A stretch of DNA of 64,000 bases, taken from contig CALNWS010000005.1 in assembly GCA_940747215.1 (NCBI GenBank), positions 1 through 64,000 on the forward strand, in the 5' to 3' direction. Both the position numbers and the translations under genes were made by a program. Shown one piece after another: positions 29,912 through 39,682 of the stretch. Below the pieces are notes generated by a model. That model was given only the letters and a program-made list of their open reading frames with translations. It searched no databases and was not told the origin of the DNA. Source of the stretch: an uncultured Paraburkholderia sp. (lineage in GTDB: Bacteria > Pseudomonadota > Gammaproteobacteria > Burkholderiales > Burkholderiaceae). Every line of letters starts with the position of its first letter. The first letter of the stretch is position 1.

Positions 29912-31474
29912 TCACTCCACCGGTTCCGTATAACGCGACGTAATTGGATAACGCCAGTCGCGGCCGAACGCGCGATGCGTGACGCGAATGCCGATCGGTG
30001 CCTGACGGAGTTTGTGTTCGTTGATCTTGATGAGGCGCGTGACACGTCAAGTCTTCCACCGCATACCCGCAGCGATGATTTCGGCGAGCGAACGGTCCTC
30101 TTCCATGTACATGCGTATGATCGCGTCGAGCACGTCGTACGGCGGCAGGCTGTCCTGGTCGGTCTAGTTATCACGCAGTTCCGCCGACGGCGCGCGCGTG
30201 AGAATCCGCTCCGGAATCCCGTCCTGCTTGCCGAAAGTGCTGGCCTGATTGCGGTAGTGGCACAAGCGGTACACGAGTGTCTTGGCGATGTCCTTGATCA
30301 CCGCGAAACCTCCCACCATGTTGCCGTAAAGCGTGCAGTATCCGACCGCCATTTCGCTTTTGTTGCCGGTGGTCAGCACGATCGAGCCGAACCTGTTCGA
30401 CAACGCCATTAGCAGCGTGCCGCGAATACGCGCCTAAATTTTTTCTTCGGTCGCGTCTTCCGCGCGGCCGGCGAATTCATCGGCGAGCGACGTGCGAAAC
30501 GCGTCGAACATCGGCGCAATCGCGATTTCGTCATAGCGCACGCCGACACGGCGCGCCATTTCGGCGGCGTCCGTCGTGGAAATATCCGCCGTGTAGCGCG
30601 ACGACATCATCACGACGCGCACGCGGTCGGCGCCGAGCGCGTCGCACGCAACGGCCAGCACGAGCGCCGAATCCACGCCGCCCGAAAGTCCGATCAGCGC
30701 GCCGGGGAAACCGTTCTTGTTGATGTAGTCGCGCACGCCCATCACGAGCGCTGCGTACACCTGCGCTTCGAGTGAGAGATCAGGCGCGATCGCCGCGGGC
30801 AGTGGCTTCGCATCGTCGAATTCGACAATCGCCGTGGCTTCCTCGAACTGCGGCATCTTCGCAACGAGTTCGCCCTGCGCGTCGAGCACGAACGAGCCAC
30901 CGTCGAACACGAGTTCGTCCTGCGCGCCCGCCGCCTTCGCCATTTGCGCCGCCGACGCGTGCCACGCGTCTTCGCAGATCACCACGCCGTATTTCACGCC
31001 GTCGAGTTCGAATGCGAACGGCTGCGGATCCGCCGCGAAATAGCGCTTCTCGTCGAACACGTCGGTGTTCGGCAGATCCTGCTTGCGGTACGTGCCCGCC
31101 ACTTTTCCGTCGACGATCAGCAACGCCGCGTTGAACGTGTCGACGGGCGGCACGCCGCGAGCGATCGGCGCGTTTTGAGCGTTTGCATTACTATAACCGT
31201 GCGCCGGGTCGCGCAGCGGGTAGCCGACGATCACATGCAGGCCAGTGAAGGGCTTGAGCTGTTCGGCGAGGTCCGCCAGTGCGGCAGCGCTCGCCGTGTA
31301 GAACGCGGGACCGCAGCAGCAGATCTTCGGGCGGATAGCCGAAAAGCGCGAGTCCGGGCGCGACAAGCAGCTTCGCACCATCGTTGTGCGCAGCGGCGAC
31401 AATCTTCGCGACGTTGCTGGCGAAGTCGCCGAGACAGTGACATTGATTTGAGCAAGAGCGATTCGGGTCTTCAT
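29912..31474 (-). pseudogene. Glutamine-dependent NAD+ synthetase, decayed
   Basis: NadE amidates nicotinic acid adenine dinucleotide to NAD+. ATG 31474 opens MKTRIALAQINVTV. A 2-base TC duplication near 31432 shifts the frame for about 40 codons; it returns near 31310. The nitrilase-like half keeps the catalytic Cys (VVICEDAW), but about 45 residues between AKAAGAQ and DELVFDGG are cleanly deleted. The synthetase half has the PP-loop GLSGGVDSALV, then TAG at 30436-30434 and TAG at 30166-30164, both where Gln is expected (EExxQAR and [11 protein letters not shown]), and a last frameshift near 30055. Not functional; another nadE copy would be needed. Confidence 0.88.
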
Positions 31475-31622
31475 GGCAGGATCGACAGGCAAGCCGAGGG
31501 CTTGCGAGTACCGCGGCTGGTGAGCTCGACGGAAACGGACAAACCGGATTAACGAAGACGCATTCTACGCAGCGCATGCGTCGCTCATTGGGAACAGTCA
31601 CACAGATTGAACCAGGAACGCT

Positions 31623-32690
31623 TTGATTGATTATCGCACGGGCATTCTGGCGTCGCCCTCCGAGGTGGACGCTGCCGAATGGAACGCCCTCCTCGCGCAA
31701 CAGCCGCAGTTCGTCACGCTCATCGACCCGCGCACGGTCAGGCTCGCAGGTGCCGCGCCCGTCTGGGGCACTCGTACGGCGAGTATGTGTTCGACTAGGC
31801 GTGGGCCGACGCATATACAAGCGCAACGACCTCCCCTACTACCCGAAGTTGCTGTGCGCGGTACCGTTCACACCCGTGCAAGGCAATCGCCTGTTATCCA
31901 CGGACGCGCATGCGCTTCGGCATCTCGCGGCCACGTTGATGGCGTTCGCGGAACAGGCCGACGTGTCATCGCTGCACGTGCTTTTTCCCACTGAAACGGA
32001 AGCCGGCGCGCTCACCGACATGGCCATGATGCAACGCGAAGGCGTGCAGTTTCACTGGCTGAACGACGGCTATCGCGACTTCGACGACTTCCTCTCCACG
32101 CTCGAACAGAAGAAACGCAAGAACATTCGCGCGGAACGCCGCAAGGTCCACGAAGCGGGCATCACGATGCGGCACATTCGCGGCGAAGACATTCAGGACG
32201 CGAACTGGCGCTTTTTCGGCAAGTGCTATCGGCAAACGTATCGCGAGCATTTTTCGAGTCCGTATCTGAACCTCGATTTTTTCCGCATGATCGGTGCGTC
32301 GATGCCGGAAAATCTGCTGCTCGTGATCGCCGAATTCGAAGGCAAACCCATCGCGAGTTCGCTCGTCGTCTATCAGCGCAACGACAAGACCGGCGGCACG
32401 CTGTACGGCCACTACTGGGGCGCGCTCGAACACGTGCCGTGTCTGCATTTCGAAACGGCCTACTATCAGCCGCTCGAATTCTGCATTGAGGAAAAGCTCG
32501 GCGCGTTCGAAGGCGGCGCACAGGGCAAACACAAGATGGCGCGCGGCTTTTTGCCCACCGTCACGCGTTCGGCGCACTGGCTCGCGCATCCGGCCTTCGC
32601 CGACACCGCGGGCCATTTCCTAGACAACGAAAAAACAGCATCCACGCCTACGTGGACGAGCTGCGCGAACACAATCCGTTCAAAGGCTGA
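31623..32690 (+). pseudogene. FemAB/GNAT-like (COG3146) protein, broken
   Basis: Peptidogalycan-synthesis-type N-acetyltransferase of the COG3146/DUF482 family; substrate unknown. The opening DYRTGILASP (probably from TTG 31623) is followed by a deletion of about 60 residues near 31710-31760, TAG at 31796-31798 (in VFD-stop-AWADAY) and a frameshift a few codons later. From 31840 the long acyltransferase part is intact (LEQKKRKNIRAERRKV, YYQPLEFCI, HKMARGFLPT). The last 20 residues are out of frame because an A-run near 32629 has six instead of seven A. Native stop TGA at 32688. Confidence 0.8.
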
Positions 32691-32699
32691 AGCGCATTC

Positions 32700-33024
32700 A
32701 TGGCGTGGTTTTTCTATCTGCTCGAGTGCTCGGACGGCAGCGTCTATACCGGCATTGCCACCGACGTGCAGGCGCGTTTCGACAAACACGTGAGCGGCCT
32801 GGGCGTGCGCTATACGCGTTCGCGCAAGCCGGTTCGCGTGCTGGCCGACTTCGAACTCGCCGACCGTTCGAGCGCTTCGCGTGCGGAGTTATTGGGTCAA
32901 GCGGCTCACGGCGCCCGAGAAGCGCGCGCTAGCGGCGGGTTTGAGAACCCTGGAGTCTGTCGTGCCAGTAATCGAAGCCGAGGTCGAAATTGCGGGTGAG
33001 TCCAAAGCTCAGCTAACAAAATAA
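32700..33024 (+). pseudogene. GIY-YIG nuclease-like protein (UPF0213/YhbQ), frameshifted
   Basis: Small single-domain GIY-YIG protein. ATG 32700 begins nine bases behind the FemAB-like gene. The motif block is intact: FFYLLECSDGSVYTGIATD (the family's Y-x-L and Y-T-G-I signature) and YTRSRKPV. One extra T in GAGTTATTGG near 32890 shifts the frame; the native continuation EYWVKRLTAPEKRALAAG ends at TAA 33022. The catalytic core precedes the break, but the C-terminal helix is replaced. The cellular role of the family is poorly known (nucleic acid repair suggested). Confidence 0.8.
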
Positions 33025-33045
33025 GAATCCGCGAACCCTTAACGC

Positions 33046-35037
33046 TCAACCGCGCGCCTCACGCATCCGCTCCGTCAACAGCCGGTGCATGAACGCGATT
33101 TCTCCCACTGCATTGGCTTCCAGCGACGTGAGCTTCTCGCGCGCCGGCAACTCGCGCCGCAGTAGCCGCAACGTGCGCTCGAGCGCGGCTTCGATGTCCG
33201 CGCGCGCTCGTCGATCCATGCGAGCAGATCGTCCTGCGTATGCCGGCGATTGCCGCTCAGGCGCAACTGCGTCGCCGTGCCGGCCATCCGGCGCAGAAGA
33301 CTCAGCACGGTCAGCGTCACCATATCGACCATCGAATCTTCGAGCTTTTCGAGGCGGATGCGGCCCACCACTTCTTCCGCGTTGTTGCTGCAAAGACCGG
33401 CCGCGCGACGCATGAGCTCCATGCCCTTTTCGCTCTGAACGAACGACGCCAATGACGTCCGCAGATACGCGAGATTGGCGCGCACCGCGTCGCCGAGATA
33501 GGCGCGGTAGCCCACTTTCTCGCGCGTCGGCCACAGACAGAACGTGGCGATCAGCGCCAGCACGCAGCCGAGCACGTTGTTGCCGAGACGCGTGATTGCA
33601 TACGTGAATTCGCTCGCGCCGGGCATCGCGAAGTCGGCGACTAGCACGAACGTCGGTGTCAGAAAAAGCACGAAGAGGCTGTAGCTCATGGGCCGCAGCG
33701 CCATCGTGGCGACCACGAGCGGGAACACCGCGAGCGAAATGCCGAGCGGCGAATGAATCAGGTAGCCGATCGCCGCCGCCAGCACGCCACCGACGATGCT
33801 GCACAGCCACGTCGCGGATATCGACGGCTGTAGGATCAGCAGCGTTGCCATCGTGGCCCAGTGGCCAAACGGCAGCCCGAGCGCGTGAATGACGAGAAAG
33901 CCGGTGGTCGTTGTCACGCCGACGCGCGCCGCATGACGCAAGCCGACCGACTCCGTGGAAAGATTCGCCTTGAGCGCGGACACGATGTGCGTCCACAAAC
34001 GCGCGCCGCTCTCGCGCAACGTTTCGGGCCGCGCGAATGCGGGCATGAAATCGACCAGTTCGAAATCGGACTTCAGCTTCACGGGTTCCATCAACGCGCT
34101 TTCGAGCCGATGCGCAAGACGCCGCAAGCGTTGTTGCAGATCGCCGAGGCCGCTCCACTGCCCTTCGTTCGCTGCCGTGCCGATCCGGCGCAACACGTCG
34201 CTCATACCCGTGAGGAGACGCGATGCGCGCCTCGCGCGGCGCTCGTCGTCCAGCGTCTTTTCGCATGCGCCCGACACGGCGATCAGATACGCGAACAGCG
34301 CTTCGCTGTCGGCAAGATGCAGACCAAGCAGGTTGTCGTAGGTTTCGCATCCGCCGGTGCGCGAGGCCAGCACGTCGGCGAGCACCTTGCGCGCGCTGTC
34401 GAATGCGACATCGGCGAGACGCACATATACGCCGCGCAATGCCGCGCGGCTCGCACCGAACGGATGAATGGAATGCGCCACACCGTGAGACTCAGCGCGA
34501 CCGCGAAGAGGCAGCCCACCAGATAGACACCGATAAACGCGAAGCCGGTGCGCGCGTCGTGAATCGGCCGGTCGACCATCACGACGCACGCGGTGGCCGC
34601 GAGAATCGTGACCTGTGAAGTCGCCCCGCCCCAGATGTGCGGCCGAACGCGCCGGCGGTCGTGAAAAAGAGAACGGCGAGCGCCGCGAGCGTCGCGCTTG
34701 CACCGGCCGCAAACGCGGTCGCGCCGCCGCAGATCGTGGACAGCATCGCAAAGCCCATCATCGACGCGAACCGCGCGCGGTTCGTGCCGCCCGCATCGGC
34801 GAGACAGGTCCAGAACGCGCCGATCGCCGCCCACGCGAACATCGGATCTTGCAGCAGATTGCCGAGCGCGAGCATCGCCGTGGCCGCGCATGCCGCGCGT
34901 AACCCTTCGGACAGGTTCGCCTCACTCGCTGCGAACGAGACCATCCACACCGGCCGCTTGCGATAGATCGCCGTGACGATGCCGTACAGCCCGCTTGACC
35001 AGCGTGGCGACGACGGGTTCGGCTTGCGATTCAACAT
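33046..35037 (-). pseudogene. FUSC-family (YccS/aromatic acid exporter-like) membrane protein, decayed
   Basis: Large inner-membrane protein with two blocks of membrane helices and cytosolic parts, of the FUSC/YccS family associated with efflux of aromatic acids. ATG 35037 gives MLNRKPNP; the first helix block (LRAACAATAMLALGNLLQ and on) is readable to about 34640. Frame changes follow near 34620, 34460 and 33190. The middle part from 34440 to 33200 is a long intact run with the second helix block (GFLVIHALGLPFGHWATM). The native end is TGA 33046. At least three lesions. Intact relatives have about 660-700 residues, matching the span. Confidence 0.78.
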
Positions 35038-35249
35038 CCGGCGATACGCTCCCATGGAAAGCTGTGCGACGTGGCCTGTGCGATGCCGTGTCCTGCTGGC
35101 GTGGATGGCCCACGAGGAAATACGCGGCGGGCGACGTATGTTAAGGGTTACACTTGGGTTTAAAAATGGCTTTGCTTCATGCAATCGATGCACGGCGGCT
35201 ATGCGGTCATGCGCCACGCCTCGCTGCATCACGGCCCGGACGAAAGCCC

Positions 35250-35291
35250 AAAACAAACCGCGCGGCCCAGATGGACTCGCGCGGTTTGTTT
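35250..35291 (-). terminator. Terminator of ppa
   Basis: AAACAAACCGCGCG pairs with CGCGCGGTTTGTTT across a 13-base loop, 40 bases after the ppa stop. Both flanks are A/T-rich, so it can act in either direction. Confidence 0.8.
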
Positions 35292-35330
35292 CAACCAGTC
35301 TTGCAACCGGTTCAAAGTCACTGCGGCAGC

Positions 35331-35858
35331 TTACTTCTTGTAGTTCGCAGCGCCTTCGGTGATTTCCTTGTGAGCCGCGTCGATGCCCGCCCAGCCTTCG
35401 ACCTTCACCCACTTGCCCTTTTCGAGCGCCTTGTATTGCTCAAAGAAGTGCTTGATCTGGTCTTTCAGGTGCGCCGGTACGTCGTCGATCGACTTCAGGT
35501 TGGCCGTCATCGGACAGACCTTGTCGTGCGGAACGGCGACGAGCTTCGCGTCTACGCCCGATTCGTCCGTCATTTGCAGCATGCCGAGGGCGCGTGCGCG
35601 CACCACCGAACCTGCCAGCAGCGGGAACGGCGTGATCACGAGCACGTCGACCGGGTCACCGTCGCCCGACAGGGTTTGCGGAATGTAGCCGTAGTTGGCC
35701 GGATAGCGCATGCCCGTGCTGATGAAACGGTCGACGTGCAGCAGGCCCGTTTCCTTGTCGGCTTCGTACTTCACCGGGTCGCTTTGCGCGAGGATTTCGA
35801 TGATGACATTGAAATCTTGCGGAAGATCTTTGCCTGTGGGGACATTGTTGAAGCTCAT
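35331..35858 (-). CDS. Inorganic pyrophosphatase
   Basis: Ppa hydrolyses pyrophosphate and pulls biosynthetic reactions forward; soluble, Mg-dependent, family I. It has 175 residues, the same size as the Escherichia coli enzyme. Active-site motif DGDPVDVLV with the metal-binding aspartates is present, as are [12 protein letters not shown] and [23 protein letters not shown] 35858 gives MSFNNVPTG; the open frame runs further upstream without family similarity. Single gene with its own terminator. An essential gene, intact between pseudogenes. Confidence 0.96.
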   Translation of the reverse strand: MSFNNVPTGKDLPQDFNVIIEILAQSDPVKYEADKETGLLHVDRFISTGMRYPANYGYIPQTLSGDGDPVDVLVITPFPLLAGSVVRARALGMLQMTDESGVDAKLVAVPHDKVCPMTANLKSIDDVPAHLKDQIKHFFEQYKALEKGKWVKVEGWAGIDAAHKEITEGAANYKK

Positions 35859-36135
35859 GAGCGCTCTCTGGTTAGGATGGAATTCGGAACACGGCTGCGG
35901 CGCGTGCGCTCCGTTGGCCGTTGCGTGAAATCGGCCCCGGACCGCGGCACCGCCAGCCGGACAGTGTGGAATGCTCCACATTATAGCCAATCGGCCGATG
36001 CCATCCCGCCACGGTTCGGCGCGGTAATCGTCTGGCGCCTGCCGGCCGTGCAGATTGTGCCGCGCGTTTGTGAACATACCGAACGCATGCGGATTGCGGC
36101 AAGGATGGCCCTTCACAACGAATAGCGGAGACATC

Positions 36136-36861
36136 ATGCGATTGACAGGTAAAATGGCCATCGTCACGGGTGGCGGTTCGGGTTTCGGCGAAGGCATTGC
36201 AAAAGCGTACGCGCGCGAAGGCGCGAACGTGGTGGTCAACGACCTGAACGGCGCGGTGGCCGAACGTGTGGCGGACAACGTCGCGCAGCAGGCCGACTGG
36301 CAGACACTGCGCGAGGCCGCGCTCGAAGACTTCGGCAGCGTGCAAATCGTCGTCAACAATGCGGGCACCACGCATCCGCAACAAGCCGGTCATGGATGTG
36401 ACCGAAGCCGAGTTCGACCGCGTCTACGCCGTCAACGTGAAGGGCATCTACTGGAGCGTGCAGGCCTTCGTGCCCTACTTCCGCGAAAAGGGCGGCGGAT
36501 GCTTCGTGAATATCGCGTCCACGGCAGGGGTGCGGCCGCGTCCCGGGCTCGTCTGGTATTCTGGTATAATGGGAGCAAGGGCGCGGTGATCATCGCGAGC
36601 AAGTCGCTCGCCGCCGATTGGGTCCCGACCGCATTCGCGTGAACTGCGTCAATCCGGTCATGGGCGGAACCGCGTTGCTCTCCGAATTCATGGGCGTCGA
36701 AGACACGCCTGAAAACCGCAGCCGCTTTCTCGCGGGCCATTCCACTGGGCCGCTTTTCCATGCCGCAGGACGTCGCCAACGCGGCGCTCTATCTGGCTTC
36801 GGACGAAGCCGAATTCATCACCGGCGTGTGTCTCGAAGTGGACGGCGGCCGCTGCATCTAG
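36136..36861 (+). pseudogene. Short-chain dehydrogenase/reductase, decayed
   Basis: NAD(P)-dependent SDR. ATG 36136 opens [17 protein letters not shown] with the dinucleotide-binding TGxxxGxG. About 25 residues are missing after [12 protein letters not shown] is present. The frame then shifts near 36385, and shifts again at an exact 8-base duplication (TCTGGTAT twice, 36552-36567) that cuts the catalytic YxxxK (Y-N-G-S-K). Further shifts lie near 36620 and 36745. The C-terminus [12 protein letters not shown] ends at TAG 36859. Substrate unknown. No enzyme can be made. Confidence 0.85.
36552..36567. repeat. Exact 8-bp tandem duplication (TCTGGTAT x2)
   Basis: Two adjacent identical copies of TCTGGTAT inside the SDR gene. 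Removing one copy restores the expected LVWYNGSKGAV reading, so the duplication itself is a frameshift mutation. Confidence 0.9.
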
Positions 36862-37025
36862 CGCCTGACGCGGCGCGGACGGCGCGCTCACACAACGGGC
36901 CCGCGGCCGGAGCAGGGCCCATGTCCAGTATTTTCCCCCGGTATTGATTCGTCATGCAAAGCACCCAGCGCGGCTAGAATCGATCGACGGCGGTACTTCA
37001 TTTCCACAAGAAAAGAGGAGACACC

Positions 37026-38364
37026 ATGGCTAGTCCCGCAAATCCGCTTCACCATCCCGGCGCGGGTGCGCCGCCCTCCACGTTTCGAGGAGGCCACCTA
37101 CCGCAAGGTGACCTGGCGGCTCGCACCGCTGCTCATGCTCTGCTACGTGGTCGCGTATCTCGATCGCGTGAACGTCGGCTTCGCGAAGTTGCAGATGACC
37201 ACCGACCTCGGCTTAAGCGACGCCGTGTACGGTTTCGGCGCGGGGATTTTCTTCGTCGGCTATTTCATCTTCGAAATTCCGAGCAACGTGATCCTGCACA
37301 AAGTCGGGGCACGCGTCTGGATTGCGCGGATCATGGTGTCGTGGGGCGTGATTTCCATGCCCACCATGTTCGTCACCACGCCCACGATGTTCTACGTGAT
37401 GCGCTTTCTGCTCGGTCTCGCCGAGGCGGGCTTCTTCCCCGGCATCATCCTGTATCTCACTTACTGGTATCCGTCGCATCGGCGCGGCCGCATGACGACC
37501 TGGTTCATGACGGCGATCGCGCTGTCGGGCGTGATAGGTGGACCGGTATCGGACTACAACTACATCCTGAAGGCCTTCAACGGCGCGAACGGCTGGCAGT
37601 GGCTGTTTCTGTTCGAAGAGATTCCTTCGGTGATCGTCGGCATCATGGTGTTCCTGATGCTCGACGACCGCATCTCGAATGCGAAATGGCTCACGAAGGA
37701 AGAACAGGATCTGCTCGCGCGCCACATCTCCGCCGAGGAAGCCACCAAGCACGACATGCCGATCTGCCAGGTGCTGTGACGAGTGGCCGCGTGCTGATGC
37801 TGAGCCTCACGTACTTCTCGGTCGTGATGGGTCTGTATGGCGTGAGCTTCTGGCTGTGCCCACCATCATCAAATCGACGGGCGTCACCGACCGACGGGCG
37901 TCACCGACGCCTTCATGATCGGCCTGCTCTCGGCGATTCCGTTCGCGGCCGCCGTGGTGGCGATGGTGTTCGTGTCGCGCAGCGCGGACCGCACGCGCGA
38001 GCGCCGCTGGCATATCGCCTTGCCGGTGTTCGCGGGCGCGATCGGCCTCGTGCTTTCCGTGGTCTGGACGCACAACACGCTTGCTCGCCATGGCCGCGCT
38101 CACGCTCGCCACGATGGGCATTCTGACCACGCTGCCGCTCCTCTGGAGCCTGCCAACGGCGATTCTCGCCGGCACGGGCGCGGCGGCCGGCATCGCGATG
38201 ATCAACTCGATTGGCAAACTCGCGGGCTTCCTGAGCCCGTACGCAGTCGGCTGGCTCAAGCAGACCACGTCCGCGAACGACTCGGGCATGTACATGCTCG
38301 CAGCCTTCATGCTGCCGGCGGACTGCTCGCGATCAGCGTGCCGGCGAAGATGGTCAACAAGTAA
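37026..38364 (+). pseudogene. ACS-family MFS transporter (organic anion:H+ symporter), decayed
   Basis: Twelve-helix major facilitator of the anion:cation symporter (tartrate/4-hydroxyphenylacetate-type) family. ATG 37026 follows an AGAGGAG site. After 16 codons the frame shifts (near 37078). Then 37080-37770 is an intact N-terminal half (YLDRVNVGFAKLQM, GVISMPTMFV, EAGFFPGIILYLTYWYP). A deletion follows near 37775, then an exact 17-bp duplication at 37875-37908 and frameshifts near 38085 and 38315. Native end VPAKMVNK, TAA 38362. The preceding SDR may have been its pathway partner. Confidence 0.85.
37875..37908. repeat. Exact 17-bp tandem duplication
   Basis: CGACGGGCGTCACCGAC occurs twice without spacer in the MFS gene. 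Seventeen is not a multiple of three, so the duplication shifts the frame. Removing one copy restores STGVTDAFMIGLL. Confidence 0.95.
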
Positions 38365-38416
38365 GCGCCGAGTTGCCCGGTGCGATGAAAGAAAGCAAAG
38401 CCGCATAGCCGCAAAC

Positions 38417-38455
38417 AAAAAGCCCCTCGCGTTGCGCAACGCGAGGGGCTTTTTT
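38417..38455. terminator. Strong bidirectional terminator
   Basis: AAAAGCCCCTCGCG and CGCGAGGGGCTTTT form a 14-bp stem with a short loop, A-run in front, T-run behind. It lies between the converging MFS pseudogene and hemY. Confidence 0.95.
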
Positions 38456-38489
38456 CAGTCCTGCCCGAACGCAGGCGCGTAGCCGTCAA

Positions 38490-39680
38490 TCAGACCACGT
38501 TCATCGCAAGCGCACTCTCGCGATAGTGCTGCCTCGCCTTGTCCGTATCGCCGAGCTGTTCATGCAAACGCGCCAGCGCGCGATGCGAACGGAGCTTCAG
38601 CGTCTCGTTGTCGGCAAATTCCAGCGCGCGTTCGAGGAACGATTGCGCCTTGCCCCACAACTGCTGATGCAGACACAAACGCCCCAGCGCGAACATCAGG
38701 TCGGCGTCTTCCGGACGATCCTTCTGCCATGTTTCGGCCTTCTGGATCAGCGGCAACGCGGCGCCGCCCGTGGTGTCCGGATAGCGGCGCAACAGACGCG
38801 CGTCCCAGTTCTGCGCGAGCGCTTCTTCGACGATCCGGCGCGCTTCCTGCGGACGGTTCAGCGCGACCAGCAACTCGGCGGCGAGATCGGCGAGACGCGG
38901 CGAATGACGCTCGGTCGGGGTGAGCGAATGCCACAGTTCCAGCAGCACATCCGCATTGTAACGACGGTCGCGCAGCAGGTTTTCCGCCGCGAGTTGGCGC
39001 AGACGCACCGCGATGGCCGGATGAATCGCCTCGCGCTTTTCGAGCATCTTGACGAGCTTGAGCACTTCGCCCCAGTTCTTCAGTTGCTGTTGCGCGTGCA
39101 ACATGATCTGCTGCGCATGAATGCGGCGTGAGCCCTGCGACTGCATTTCGGTAAGCGCGACGAGTGCGCCGTCCGCGTCGCGGCCGTCGGCAAGCATGTC
39201 GGCGGTGGCCATGAGACGCGCGTCCTGCCAGTCGGCTTCCTTGATCTGCGCGAGCCATTCGTCGCGCCGCGCGTACTCGTGCATGCGGTGCGCCGCCGTG
39301 GCCGCGATCAGGCCGGCTGCGCCCTTGTTGTCGCCGTTGGCGAGCGCGTCTTTCGCGGCCTTCTCGGCGCGCGAGAAACGCCCCGCATACAGATTGCCGA
39401 TCGCATCACGCAGCGCCGCGTGCGCCTTCGCCACGTGCGAACGTGCGCGGTACGCGGCCACGCGCTGCGGCATGCGCCAGATATTGCGGACGATGCGCAA
39501 CAGCGCGTAGATTAGGATGAAGAGCACCACCAACCCGACCACGAAGAGGTTGAGCGAAATATCCACGCGATACGGCGGATAGATCAACAGCACCTGCCCC
39601 ATGTCGAAGCGCCCCACCACCGCCAGCACCACCGCGATGGCGAACAACAATGCAAGCCATAAGAGCCCCCAGATCGCCAT
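38490..39680 (-). CDS. HemY-type protein (haem biosynthesis-associated TPR membrane protein)
   Basis: A 396-residue inner-membrane protein of the HemY family found beside hemC-hemD-hemX in proteobacteria. Two N-terminal hydrophobic helices (about 3-22 and 42-65) are followed by a cytosolic or periplasmic helical TPR-like region up to the C-terminus, with the last repeat KLRSHRALARLHEQLGDTDKARQHY. The exact biochemical role is not established; it is not the Bacillus-type protoporphyrinogen oxidase that shares the name. Starts 2 bases behind the hemDX stop, so the unit hemC-hemDX-hemY is one operon. Intact. Confidence 0.92.
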   Translation of the reverse strand: MAIWGLLWLALLFAIAVVLAVVGRFDMGQVLLIYPPYRVDISLNLFVVGLVVLFILIYALLRIVRNIWRMPQRVAAYRARSHVAKAHAALRDAIGNLYAGRFSRAEKAAKDALANGDNKGAAGLIAATAAHRMHEYARRDEWLAQIKEADWQDARLMATADMLADGRDADGALVALTEMQSQGSRRIHAQQIMLHAQQQLKNWGEVLKLVKMLEKREAIHPAIAVRLRQLAAENLLRDRRYNADVLLELWHSLTPTERHSPRLADLAAELLVALNRPQEARRIVEEALAQNWDARLLRRYPDTTGGAALPLIQKAETWQKDRPEDADLMFALGRLCLHQQLWGKAQSFLERALEFADNETLKLRSHRALARLHEQLGDTDKARQHYRESALAMNVV

Positions 39681-39682
39681 GA

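Noticed and set aside
32700-33024. Homing endonuclease from a mobile intron
   Set aside because: The GIY-YIG protein is a short stand-alone UPF0213/YhbQ-type gene without intron context.
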